Positions 15,854 through 24,509 of a stretch of DNA of 64,000 bases are shown one piece after another. The stretch is from DATKUK01 sp035530655 (GTDB taxonomy: Bacteria; Planctomycetota; Phycisphaerae; UBA1845; DATKUK01). Under the pieces are notes generated by a model. It worked only from the letters and a program-made list of their open reading frames with translations, had not been told where the DNA came from and did no database searches. The first letter of the stretch is position 1, and the number at the start of each line of letters is the position of its first letter. The stretch lies in contig DATKUK010000086.1 of assembly GCA_035530655.1 (NCBI GenBank), positions 18,013 through 82,012 on the forward strand, given 5' to 3'. The position numbers and the translations under genes were made by a program.

Positions 15854-18800
15854 GCGGGCGGTGCAGTGGACCGAGGCTCAGCGCGAGGCGATCGAGGCGC
15901 GAGGGGTGGGGCTTCTGGTGTCGGCCTCCGCCGGCACGGGCAAGACGGCTGTGCTGGCCGAGCGGTGTGTGAGCCTGGTGGCGGGGGGGCGACGTCCCTG
16001 TCGGATCGATCAATTGCTGGTGGTGACGTTTACCGATGCAGCGGCGGCAGAGATGCGGGGGCGGATCGCGCAGGCGTTGGCTGATCGCTTGGCCGATCGG
16101 CCGACGGACCGGCGGCTAGCGCAGCAGTTAGCGTTGATCGACGGGGCCCACATCAGCACGATACACGCGTTTTGCCTGGAGGTGTTGCGGAAGCACTTCT
16201 GTCAGGCGGGTCTGGACCCGACCTTTGCGGTGCTCGATGCGGATGAGGCCGAACTGCTGAAGCAGGAGACGCTGGAAGCGTTGTTTGCGGAGCTGTATGC
16301 CGCGCAGACGGCGTTGGGAGAGCGGTTCCGCCGCCTGGTGGAACTGTACGGGGACGGATCGGACGAGCCGGTAGGGCGGGCGGTTCTGGATCTTCACGGT
16401 TTGCTGGACAGCCTGGTGTTGCCGCGACAGTGGCTGGAGGCGGCGGCCGCGGCGGCGAAGCCCGGGTCAGCGGTCCTTCGCGACCTTGTTACAGTGCAAC
16501 TGGTCGACGAACTGTCGATGCAGATGGCGCAGTGTCGAGCGGAGGCGGCGTTCATCCGCAGCGAGTTGTCGCCGTGGTCGGTGTATGCCGAGGGCATCGA
16601 GGAGTATGCCGGACAGGTGGCACGCTGGCTCGATGTGCTGCGTCGAGCCTCCGCGGGGTTGGACCGGGTGCTGGCGGAGGTCGGTCAATACACATTCCCC
16701 TCGCTGCCACGGAAACGGTCGGCGAAGGACGCGCCGGATGCCGATCGCGCGCGGGCGGCGGATGTTTTCAAGCTGGTTCGGGATCGGTTTTTCTGCGAGC
16801 GTCTGCGGGAGGGGTATGCGCTGGTTACAGTGCAGGAGGCGGCTGCGCAGCTTGGCGAGACGGCGCCTTTCGTAGAGGCATTGTGTCAGATTGTCGAGCG
16901 GTTCGTGCAGGACTACGGGCGGGCGAAGGACCGGCTGGCGGCGGTGGACTTTGACGATCTTCAGCAGCGGTGCCTGGACCTGCTGACGGCAGATCGGCAG
17001 ACGCTGTCGCCGAGCGGCGTGGCTGGGCAACTCCAGCGGCGCTTCGAGCACGTGCTGGTGGACGAATACCAGGACATCAACCCGGTGCAGGACGCGATTT
17101 TGCGTCTTGTCAGCCGTGAGCAGCGGACGGACGAGGCGAACAATCTGTTTGCGGTGGGAGACGTCAAGCAGAGCATCTATCGCTTCCGTCTGGCCGAGCC
17201 GGAGATTTTCCTGGCGCGACAGGGTCTGTCGGGCAGATCGGCCCGGTCGCGGGTACGGGGGGTGGCGTTGCGGGAGAATTTCCGCAGCCGTGCGAGCCTG
17301 CTGGACACGGTGAACATGGTTTTTGGGCGTTTGATGGCGGGGGGGATTGCGCGCATCGAGTACGACGAGAAGGCCCGTCTGGTGCCGGGGTTGGATCATC
17401 CCGAGGCCGAGGCAGCGGACGTATTGGACAAACCAGCGGCGGAGCTGCACGTGTTGCCGCGAACGAGCCGGTCGGCGGCGGACGAGCAAGAGCAGCCGGA
17501 GGAGCAGGCGGCACCGTTGGAGGCGGTGGAGCGTGAGGCGTATTTGGCTGGTAGGCGGATCCTGGAACTGATGGGTGGCGAGGGGGGCAAGCCGGTTCGG
17601 ATCTGGCGCCGGCAGGACGGCGAGTGGCAGCTTCGGCCGTTGCGTTACCGGGACATCGTCATTTTGCTGCGGACGGTGAAGCATCAGGCGAACCACTTCG
17701 CGGCTGTGCTGCGTCGCATGGGGATCCCGGTATTTGCGGAACAGGCGGGCGGCTACTTCGAGAGCATGGAGGTACGCGACGTTCTGGGATTGCTCTGGCT
17801 GCTGGACAATCAGCAGCAGGACATACCGCTGGCGGGGGTGATGCGCAGTCCGCTGCTGGAGGTACCGTTTTGCGATTCGGATCTGGTGGTGATACGCAGC
17901 GTGGACGGGCAGGTGCCGTTTCACGAGGCGGTGCGAGTTTACGCACAACGGGGCGATGATCCTGATCTCAAGGAGCGGGTGGTTGGTTTTTTGTCGATGC
18001 TGGCGCGGTGGCGTGCGGTCTCACGTCAGCGGCCGGTGGCCGATTTGCTGTGGCAGTTGTACGAGGAGACGGGGTACCTGCATTACGTGGGAGGGATGCA
18101 GGATGGAGCGCAGCGTCGTGCGAATCTTCTGGGTTTGTACGAGCGGGCGAGGCAGTTCGGGCAGTTTGCGCGACAGGGGCTGTTTCGCTTTCTGCGGTTT
18201 ATCGATCAATTGGCGGAGCGGGAGCGGGTCGTCGAATCGCCCACGCCGTTGTCGGAGGCGGAGGATGTAGTTCGGGTGATGAGCGTTCACCGGAGCAAAG
18301 GTCTGGAGTTCTCGGTGGTGATCGTGCCGCAGATGGGCAAGCGGTTCAACTTCAGCGATGCCCGAGGGTCGATGATTGTCGATCGTCGGGCTCACGTTGG
18401 GCTGAAAGTGATCGACGAGGAGCGGGGGATCAGCTATCCGACCTTGGCGCATCGGCTGGTGAGTCGCCAGATGGCGAACCAGACGCGGGCCGAAGAGCTT
18501 CGGGTGTTGTACGTGGCCCTGACACGAGCCCAGCACCGGCTGATCCTGATCGGCACGGCGGAAGGTGGCTTGGTCGATCCACGGCCGCGTTGGGCGGGAC
18601 ACGACGGGCCGGTGCCTGAGGCGGTGGTGGCGACGGCGAACTGCCCATTGGACTGGCTGGTTCCGGCGCTGGGGTGCGAGCCGGGCGAGCGGGTGGTCTG
18701 GGGCGAGAGCGAGGAGCCGGAGGCAGAGGTTGGGTCGCTGGTGCGGGTGGGACGCTATGCGGTCGAGCAGGTGGCGGGGTGGCGGATGCCGGAGGATCGC

Positions 18801-19613
18801 GGGCGGGTGACGGCTCGGGGTGTGGTGGACAGAGTGGTTGCCCTGGAGCCGGTCAAAGGGCAACGGACGCCTGACGAGCGGGTTGAGGGGGTGATTAAGC
18901 AAATAACGGCGCGGTACCAGCATGAGTCGCTGACCCAGCTGCCTGCGGTGATCAGCGTGAGCGAATTGAAGCGGCGGTACTTGTTGGCTTCGGAGCCGGG
19001 CGAGCGGGTTCACTCGTATCTTCGCTCAGCGTGGCAGACGCCGCCGCCGCGGTTCGTTCAGGCAAAGGCGGCTGAGCCGGACGGTGTGGTTCGTGGGGTG
19101 GCCACGCATGCGGTGATGCAGCATGTGGATCTGGCCAGACCGTGTGGCCGAGCGGATCTGGCGGAGCAGGTGTCGGCGATGGTGGCAGCGGGTCTGCTAA
19201 CGAGGGAGCAGGCGGATTGGGTGGACCTGGCGAGCGTAGCGTGGTTCTTCGAGACGGAGCTGGGTCGGCGCCTGCGTGCCCATCGGGACAGAACCCGCCG
19301 GGAGCTGCCGTTCGTGGTGCGTCTGGCACAGGATAGGTATGAGCCTGCCTTGGCTGGTGGATCGTGGTCGCGGAGCGACGCGATTCTGGTGCGGGGGATT
19401 GTGGACTGTGTGCTGGAAGACGGCGTGGGCGTGGAAGTGATTGACTACAAGACCGATCAGGTCGTGGGCGAGCGGCTTACTGAGCGTGTGGAGGCCTACC
19501 GTCCGCAGTTGGGCATCTACGCCGAGGCGCTGTCGAGGATTTGGGGCCTGACCGTTGGCCGGTGCTGGGCGGTGTTTCTGGCCGCCCGTCATATTGAGTT
19601 GATCGAGCCGTAG
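15846..19613 (+). CDS. addA: helicase-nuclease subunit AddA
   Basis: A 1255-residue UvrD-family helicase with a C-terminal nuclease, partner of AddB. The motifs run in order: Q-motif WTEAQREAIEA, Walker A SASAGTGKTAVLAERC, LLVVTFTDAAAAEMRGRI, DFDDL, Walker B VLVDEYQDINPVQ, GDVKQSIYRFR, VMSVHRSKGLEFSVVIVP and ELRVLYVALTRAQ. The nuclease motif VEVIDYKTDQV lies near residue 1200. The real start is ATG 15846, whose ATGGGTAA overlaps the addB stop; a longer frame from 15801 reads into addB. All motifs appear intact. Confidence 0.94.
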   Translation: MGKRAVQWTEAQREAIEARGVGLLVSASAGTGKTAVLAERCVSLVAGGRRPCRIDQLLVVTFTDAAAAEMRGRIAQALADRLADRPTDRRLAQQLALIDGAHISTIHAFCLEVLRKHFCQAGLDPTFAVLDADEAELLKQETLEALFAELYAAQTALGERFRRLVELYGDGSDEPVGRAVLDLHGLLDSLVLPRQWLEAAAAAAKPGSAVLRDLVTVQLVDELSMQMAQCRAEAAFIRSELSPWSVYAEGIEEYAGQVARWLDVLRRASAGLDRVLAEVGQYTFPSLPRKRSAKDAPDADRARAADVFKLVRDRFFCERLREGYALVTVQEAAAQLGETAPFVEALCQIVERFVQDYGRAKDRLAAVDFDDLQQRCLDLLTADRQTLSPSGVAGQLQRRFEHVLVDEYQDINPVQDAILRLVSREQRTDEANNLFAVGDVKQSIYRFRLAEPEIFLARQGLSGRSARSRVRGVALRENFRSRASLLDTVNMVFGRLMAGGIARIEYDEKARLVPGLDHPEAEAADVLDKPAAELHVLPRTSRSAADEQEQPEEQAAPLEAVEREAYLAGRRILELMGGEGGKPVRIWRRQDGEWQLRPLRYRDIVILLRTVKHQANHFAAVLRRMGIPVFAEQAGGYFESMEVRDVLGLLWLLDNQQQDIPLAGVMRSPLLEVPFCDSDLVVIRSVDGQVPFHEAVRVYAQRGDDPDLKERVVGFLSMLARWRAVSRQRPVADLLWQLYEETGYLHYVGGMQDGAQRRANLLGLYERARQFGQFARQGLFRFLRFIDQLAERERVVESPTPLSEAEDVVRVMSVHRSKGLEFSVVIVPQMGKRFNFSDARGSMIVDRRAHVGLKVIDEERGISYPTLAHRLVSRQMANQTRAEELRVLYVALTRAQHRLILIGTAEGGLVDPRPRWAGHDGPVPEAVVATANCPLDWLVPALGCEPGERVVWGESEEPEAEVGSLVRVGRYAVEQVAGWRMPEDRGRVTARGVVDRVVALEPVKGQRTPDERVEGVIKQITARYQHESLTQLPAVISVSELKRRYLLASEPGERVHSYLRSAWQTPPPRFVQAKAAEPDGVVRGVATHAVMQHVDLARPCGRADLAEQVSAMVAAGLLTREQADWVDLASVAWFFETELGRRLRAHRDRTRRELPFVVRLAQDRYEPALAGGSWSRSDAILVRGIVDCVLEDGVGVEVIDYKTDQVVGERLTERVEAYRPQLGIYAEALSRIWGLTVGRCWAVFLAARHIELIEP

Positions 19614-19763
19614 GGGCTTGGTTGGTGTTGTGAGGGGGGGGCGGCGGGGCGTCTGTCGGGGTGGTGGTGGGGTCCCAATCGATTCGAGGCGTTGACGGGA
19701 GGTGGTGGGCGGCTATATTCTTGCGAACCGGCTCGCCAACGCCGGGATAGGAGCGATGGGGAC

Positions 19764-21248
19764 GTGGACAAGATTATTGGCGAGGCCATTACCTTTGATG
19801 ACGTGCTTCTGGTGCCGGCGCGATCGTCGGTCGTGCCGGACGAGACGGACGTCAGCACCCGTCTGACGCGTAACATTCTGCTGAACATGCCGCTGGTGTC
19901 GTCGCCGATGGACACGGTGACGGAGTCGACCCTGGCCATCGCTTTGGCGCAGGAGGGTGGACTGGGGGTGATTCATCGGAACCTGTCGGTCGACGCTCAA
20001 GCGCGAGAGGTGTACAAGGTCAAGCGGTCGGAGAGCGGGGTGATTTCGGATCCGGTGACGTTGCGGCCGACCGACTCGGTGGCACGTGCGCGGGAGGTGA
20101 TGGGGCTTCACAATATTTCCGGTGTGCCGATCACGGAGAATGGCGGGAAGCTGGTGGGGATTCTGACTCGGCGTGATCTGAAGTTTCTCGAATCGTACGA
20201 CAAGCGGATCGATCAGGTGATGACGGCCCGCAATCTGGTGACGGCGCCGCCGGAGACGACGCTGGACGAGGCGGAGCGGATTCTGAACGAGGCGAAGGTG
20301 GAGAAGCTCTTGCTGGTGGACAAGCGAGGCCATCTAGCGGGTCTGATCACGATGCGTGACATCGAGCGTACGCGTGAGTTTCCTCAGCGGTGCATCGACA
20401 GCCGAGGTCGGCTGCGTGTGGGGGCGGCGGTTGGCGTGCACGATTACGAGCGTCTGGAGAGGCTGATCGCCAGCGATCTGGACGTGGTGGTGATTGACAC
20501 GGCGCACGGGCACAGCGAGAACGTGATCGAGACGGTCAAGGCGATCCGGCGGGAGCACGACATTGACATCATTGCCGGAAACATCGCCACAGCGCAGGCG
20601 GCACGGGATTTGATCGATGCGGGGGTGGACGGATTGCGGGTGGGCATCGGTCCGGGCAGCATCTGTACGACGCGAGTGGTGTCGGGCATCGGGATGCCGC
20701 AGGTGACCGCGATTCTGGAGGTGGTGAGCGTGGCGGGTCCGGCGGGCGTTCCGATAGTCGCCGACGGGGGTATTCGGTACTCGGGCGACATTACGAAGGC
20801 GATCGCGGCCGGGGCGCACTGCGTGATGATCGGCTCTCTGTTTGCGGGCCTGGACGAATCGCCGGGGCAACTGGTGATTTGGAAGGGCCGGCGGTTCAAG
20901 GAATACCGGGGTATGGGTTCACTGGGGGCGATGGTGGGCGGCGTGGGCGGCGGTGCCGATCGGTACCAGCAGGCGGAGTACACACGCGAGACGGACAAGC
21001 TGGTGCCGGAGGGCGTTGAGGGGCGTGTGCCGTATCGAGGCAGTCTGGCTGAGTATGCCTATCAGTTGGTGGGTGGTCTGCGGGCGGGTATGGGGTACTG
21101 CGGTGCGGCCAATATTGAGGACCTGCGGTGCAAGGGTCGGTTCATTCGCATCTCGGCGGCGGGCATGGCGGAGAGTCACCCGCACAGTATCTCGATCACC
21201 AAGGAATCCCCCAATTATGCGGTCGAATACGAATCAGAGCCGTTGTAG
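19764..21248 (+). CDS. guaB: inosine-5'-monophosphate dehydrogenase
   Basis: A 494-residue enzyme that oxidises IMP to XMP in GMP synthesis. ITFDDVLLVPARSSV starts the barrel. Two CBS domains follow at about residues 95-210 (VTLRPTDSVARAREVM, VTAPPETTLDEAERIL). The catalytic cysteine loop is VGIGPGSICTTRVVSG, then VPIVADGGIRYSGDI and the YRGMGSLGAM flap. The start is GTG 19764 with AGGAG upstream; the ORF extends to 19692 but the added residues are not IMPDH-like. It lies about 150 bp after addA and its 3' end overlaps the next gene by 32 bp. Confidence 0.95.
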   Translation: MDKIIGEAITFDDVLLVPARSSVVPDETDVSTRLTRNILLNMPLVSSPMDTVTESTLAIALAQEGGLGVIHRNLSVDAQAREVYKVKRSESGVISDPVTLRPTDSVARAREVMGLHNISGVPITENGGKLVGILTRRDLKFLESYDKRIDQVMTARNLVTAPPETTLDEAERILNEAKVEKLLLVDKRGHLAGLITMRDIERTREFPQRCIDSRGRLRVGAAVGVHDYERLERLIASDLDVVVIDTAHGHSENVIETVKAIRREHDIDIIAGNIATAQAARDLIDAGVDGLRVGIGPGSICTTRVVSGIGMPQVTAILEVVSVAGPAGVPIVADGGIRYSGDITKAIAAGAHCVMIGSLFAGLDESPGQLVIWKGRRFKEYRGMGSLGAMVGGVGGGADRYQQAEYTRETDKLVPEGVEGRVPYRGSLAEYAYQLVGGLRAGMGYCGAANIEDLRCKGRFIRISAAGMAESHPHSISITKESPNYAVEYESEPL

Positions 21249-21816
21249 TGTGGTAGCCGGGCTGTGGGCTGTCCTGGCGTGTGTGATGTTGGCCGGATGC
21301 AGCGGGCAGACGATTGACCCGTTTCGGGACGCGGCGGCGGTGCCGGAGGAGTCGATGACCACGGCGTCGGCGGAGACGATTCGGGGGTCGGGCACGGCGG
21401 CGGTGATTCGCGTTCGCCCGTGGGAGTCGAGCACGCTGGTGAGGGAGGACGGGACGGTTACGCACTGGCCGTTGTGGTGGGAGGATCCGTTCGAGGATCG
21501 GGGCAGCGAAGACGGGGCTGAGGCGTGGACCTGGCAGGACTATGCAGGGATGCTGTATTGTCCGGCACGTTTCGCCTTGAACACGGCGGCCTGGCCGGTG
21601 AGCGCGATCGTGACGCCTGCGGGCAGGGCGCTGTGCAGCGACGGGCGCATCAGCAAGCAGTTGGTGTGGCGCGACCACGACGCGCGGGTCTGCGGTGGGG
21701 GCCAGCCCGGTCCGGACAGCTTCGTGCCGGCAGCCGCCCACCCGAGTAGCGCGCCCAGTCGCCAGCCGGTGGTGCAGCCGGCGCAGGCTATTCCAGATTC
21801 GGGAACACAGTATTAG
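21217..21816 (+). CDS. lipoprotein of unknown function
   Basis: A 199-residue predicted lipoprotein. After a polar start (MRSNTNQSR) comes a hydrophobic stretch and lipobox VMLAGC near residue 28, so the mature protein would be lipid-anchored. The body has a tryptophan-rich segment (THWPLWWEDPFED, EAWTWQDYAGMLYCP), which looks like a compact folded domain, and ends in a Pro/Ser/Gln-rich tail. I do not recognise the family. The start codon lies inside the end of guaB (32-bp overlap, different frame), so translation is probably coupled. It ends about 85 bp before the glycoside-hydrolase-like gene. Confidence 0.75.
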   Translation: MRSNTNQSRCSVVAGLWAVLACVMLAGCSGQTIDPFRDAAAVPEESMTTASAETIRGSGTAAVIRVRPWESSTLVREDGTVTHWPLWWEDPFEDRGSEDGAEAWTWQDYAGMLYCPARFALNTAAWPVSAIVTPAGRALCSDGRISKQLVWRDHDARVCGGGQPGPDSFVPAAAHPSSAPSRQPVVQPAQAIPDSGTQY

Positions 21817-21900
21817 TTGTGGGCGGGCTGTCGGGCAACGAGTCATCGAGGTTCTTGCTGATTCGGTTGCGCGGTGGGGTTTGACCAGGAGAGGTGGGCG

Positions 21901-24147
21901 ATGCAATTGCTGCGACCGGTGGACAAGATCAAGACCGTGACCCTGTCGAGCGGGCGGGGCGAAGTGACCGTGGAACGCGATACGGGGATCATCCGCCGTC
22001 TGGCCGTCAAGCGGGGGCGCAGACTGATCGACCTGATGGGTCAGCTCAGGCAGAATCAGGTGGGATACATCGGCGGCCTGCGCCTGTACGACGAGCGAGA
22101 CGAGAAGTGGTATGACGACTGGGTCAGCCGTCCGCGGGTGGTGCGGAGCAGCAAGAGCGGCAGCCGGCTGGTGTTGACGAAGCGTTATCCGGGCGCTCCG
22201 TTCGAGGTGGAGTTGTCGCTGGAACTGAAGGGGGCCGAGTTGGCGTGGGAGGTCACCTGTCGCCAGAAGCAGAAGGTGAACCGTCAGGTTCGGGTGATCC
22301 TGGCGCTGCCGATCGTCGCGGGATGGCACTGCTTTACGACGGCGGACTGCCACGCCGACGGCTCGTACCAGGGGCCCAACGCGCCGTGGCTGTTCGACGG
22401 GATGACCAGCTTCGATTATTACTACAATCAGGGTCCGTACGTGGGCCGGCACGATCTGATCGTGCCGTTTTTCAGCATGTATGACCCGCAGCAGGACGTG
22501 GGCATCTCGTTCGGCGAGCACCTGGATCGCAACGTGCCGGGCGCGGTGTTTCGTTTTTCCAATGCCGAGCGGGAGTTTGACTGGGGGTATCAGGCCAAGC
22601 CTGATATTCAGCGGTACCCGCATTTTGAGGTAGTGCATCTCTACATCGGGATGCGCGGCACGAAGCCTTGCTCGACCGGGGGCGTGATCTTTCTACACGA
22701 GGGGCACTGGCGGTGTGGCTTGGGGTTGTACTACCGGCGTTTCAAGCGTTGGTTTGCCCCGGCGTGCGAGAGGATTTACGAGCGTGAGGGGACGTTCGAG
22801 TGCGGCAACGTCTTCACGGCCGATCGGGTGGACGAGTACAAGTCGATCGGGGGCAAGTATCTGGAGGTCCACGGTCATTTCCCGTGGTATGGGTGCTATT
22901 TCCCCGACGAACAGCCGTGGCACACGATCGACCATCTGGAGCGTGAATACGTTCCGGAGGATCAGCGGCCCAAGAGGTATCGGAAGCTTTCGCAGGAGCT
23001 GATTCACGCCAAACTGAGGAAGCTGAAGGACAGCGGCATCAGCAGTCACTACTACTTCAACTACAGCGACGGCTATCGACCATGGGTCGAGCAGCGTTTT
23101 GCTGATTCGCTGGCGATGATGGAGGACGGCCAGATTGCGCCGTCGGGTTGGCGATTATGCCACTGCCTGCTGGCCGATCCCGACCTGTCGTTCGGCAAGT
23201 ACATGATCGAGACGACCAGGAAAGTACTGGCGAGGTACGGCGACGTGCTGGACGGATTCTTTCTGGACTGTTTCCGGCACTTTGAGTTCGACTTCGAGCA
23301 CGACGACGGCGTAACGATGGTCAACAACAAACCGGCGTACGCGGTCAATCACATGTTTACGCGCATTCAGGCGGTGGTGGGCCGTCTGCTGCGTGAGCGG
23401 GGGATGGACTGCTTTGCGAACAAGCCCCGAACGATGGCGATCATGCGGGACGTCGACGGCGTGCTGCTGGAGGGTTCGGGCGATGCGGCCGAGGTCAAGT
23501 TCTATTATTGCTGCATCGGGATGCCGCTGTTTTACATGTGGACAAGCACGCATAAGCCTCAGGAGGAATATTTGAAGCGGTCGGTGGTGCTGGGTGGCTG
23601 GCCGAGAGACCCGGTTCTTCAGGCGACCGACAAAGCGGAGCGTCGCCGCGAGTTCCGGCGGTACGTGAAGCTGTATGCGAAGTATCTGCCGCTGTATCGG
23701 CACTTCAGCCGGCGGGTGCTGTGCTTTGAGCCGGATCCGATCACGTTTTCGGATGGGGTGTATGGGCAGATCTACACGCGTCCGGACGGAGCGTACGTGG
23801 TGGGGGTGATGAGCGACTGGATCAGCGTGGACGATCGGCTGCGCCGCAGCCGGGCGCCGTACGTGCAATTGCGTTTGCAGGGCGCCACCAAGATCGGCCG
23901 TGTGCAGGTGCATTACGCAGGGCAGGCCGAGCCGCAGGATGTGTTGCCCAAGACAGCGGAAGGGCAACTCGTCGTCGAGTTGGGCGAGCTGACCTCTGCT
24001 GCGGTCATTCTTTGTCTTCCGGGTGAGGGGGGGCTGGATGGTACCGGGCAGGCCAAGATCGAAAAGAAGGTCGAGACGCTGGGCGATCCGACCGTCGGAT
24101 ACGAGTTGGGTACGGGCGCGGGAGAGAAGCGATCGGGCGAGTCTTGA
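21901..24147 (+). CDS. large glycoside-hydrolase-like protein (putative TIM barrel)
   Basis: A 748-residue protein with no signal peptide, probably cytoplasmic. The N-terminal third (to about 300) is beta-rich (VTVERDTGIIRRLAVKRG, FEVELSLELKGAELAWEVTC), like the sandwich domains that precede barrels in alpha-galactosidase-type families. The middle has barrel-like strands ending in acidic residues: GISSHYYFNYSDGY, DVLDGFFLDCFRHFEFD (candidate catalytic Asp about 452), DVDGVLLEGSGDAAEV. The C-terminal part is again beta-rich. The order fits a retaining or inverting glycosidase, but I cannot name the family or substrate. The start is fixed by AGGAGAGG upstream of ATG 21901. Confidence 0.6.
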   Translation: MQLLRPVDKIKTVTLSSGRGEVTVERDTGIIRRLAVKRGRRLIDLMGQLRQNQVGYIGGLRLYDERDEKWYDDWVSRPRVVRSSKSGSRLVLTKRYPGAPFEVELSLELKGAELAWEVTCRQKQKVNRQVRVILALPIVAGWHCFTTADCHADGSYQGPNAPWLFDGMTSFDYYYNQGPYVGRHDLIVPFFSMYDPQQDVGISFGEHLDRNVPGAVFRFSNAEREFDWGYQAKPDIQRYPHFEVVHLYIGMRGTKPCSTGGVIFLHEGHWRCGLGLYYRRFKRWFAPACERIYEREGTFECGNVFTADRVDEYKSIGGKYLEVHGHFPWYGCYFPDEQPWHTIDHLEREYVPEDQRPKRYRKLSQELIHAKLRKLKDSGISSHYYFNYSDGYRPWVEQRFADSLAMMEDGQIAPSGWRLCHCLLADPDLSFGKYMIETTRKVLARYGDVLDGFFLDCFRHFEFDFEHDDGVTMVNNKPAYAVNHMFTRIQAVVGRLLRERGMDCFANKPRTMAIMRDVDGVLLEGSGDAAEVKFYYCCIGMPLFYMWTSTHKPQEEYLKRSVVLGGWPRDPVLQATDKAERRREFRRYVKLYAKYLPLYRHFSRRVLCFEPDPITFSDGVYGQIYTRPDGAYVVGVMSDWISVDDRLRRSRAPYVQLRLQGATKIGRVQVHYAGQAEPQDVLPKTAEGQLVVELGELTSAAVILCLPGEGGLDGTGQAKIEKKVETLGDPTVGYELGTGAGEKRSGES

Positions 24148-24152
24148 GCCGG

Positions 24153-24395
24153 TCAGTGGGTGGTCAGCGCAGCGACGAACGTACAGAGAGCGATCAGCCC
24201 CAGCAGGACCGCTACCGCGACGGCGCCTGTGCGCGAGCCGTTCGCCAGGTTTCTGCTATCGGCTGGATGGTCTTGACGGTCGGGATCATCGACGACGAAG
24301 ACCCGGTGACATAGGGGGCAGCGGGCGCGTGCGCCCGGGCGTGCGAGTCCCACGCGGAAAGCGCCGTTGCAGGCAGGACAGACGAGGTCGATCAT
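24153..24395 (-). CDS. small zinc-ribbon membrane protein
   Basis: An 80-residue protein with an N-terminal zinc ribbon: CPACNGAF and CPLCHRVF, two CxxC knuckles about 17 residues apart, as in MJ0042-type zinc fingers. A charged linker follows, then one transmembrane helix (AVAVAVLLGLIALCTFVAAL) at the C-terminus. Many planctomycete proteins begin with such a ribbon, but the function here is unknown. It converges with the glycoside-hydrolase-like gene with a 5-bp gap and lies downstream of the dehydratase gene on the same strand. Confidence 0.7.
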   Translation of the reverse strand: MIDLVCPACNGAFRVGLARPGARARCPLCHRVFVVDDPDRQDHPADSRNLANGSRTGAVAVAVLLGLIALCTFVAALTTH

Positions 24396-24509
24396 GGTTT
24401 GGGGTCCAGCCGGCGGGGTGCGACGACGGCGTCGGCCACCGCTCCGACTGGGGTTTATCGGTCAGATTAGCGAACGGATTGAGTGTTGATGATCGGGCTT
24501 GCGGCGAGG

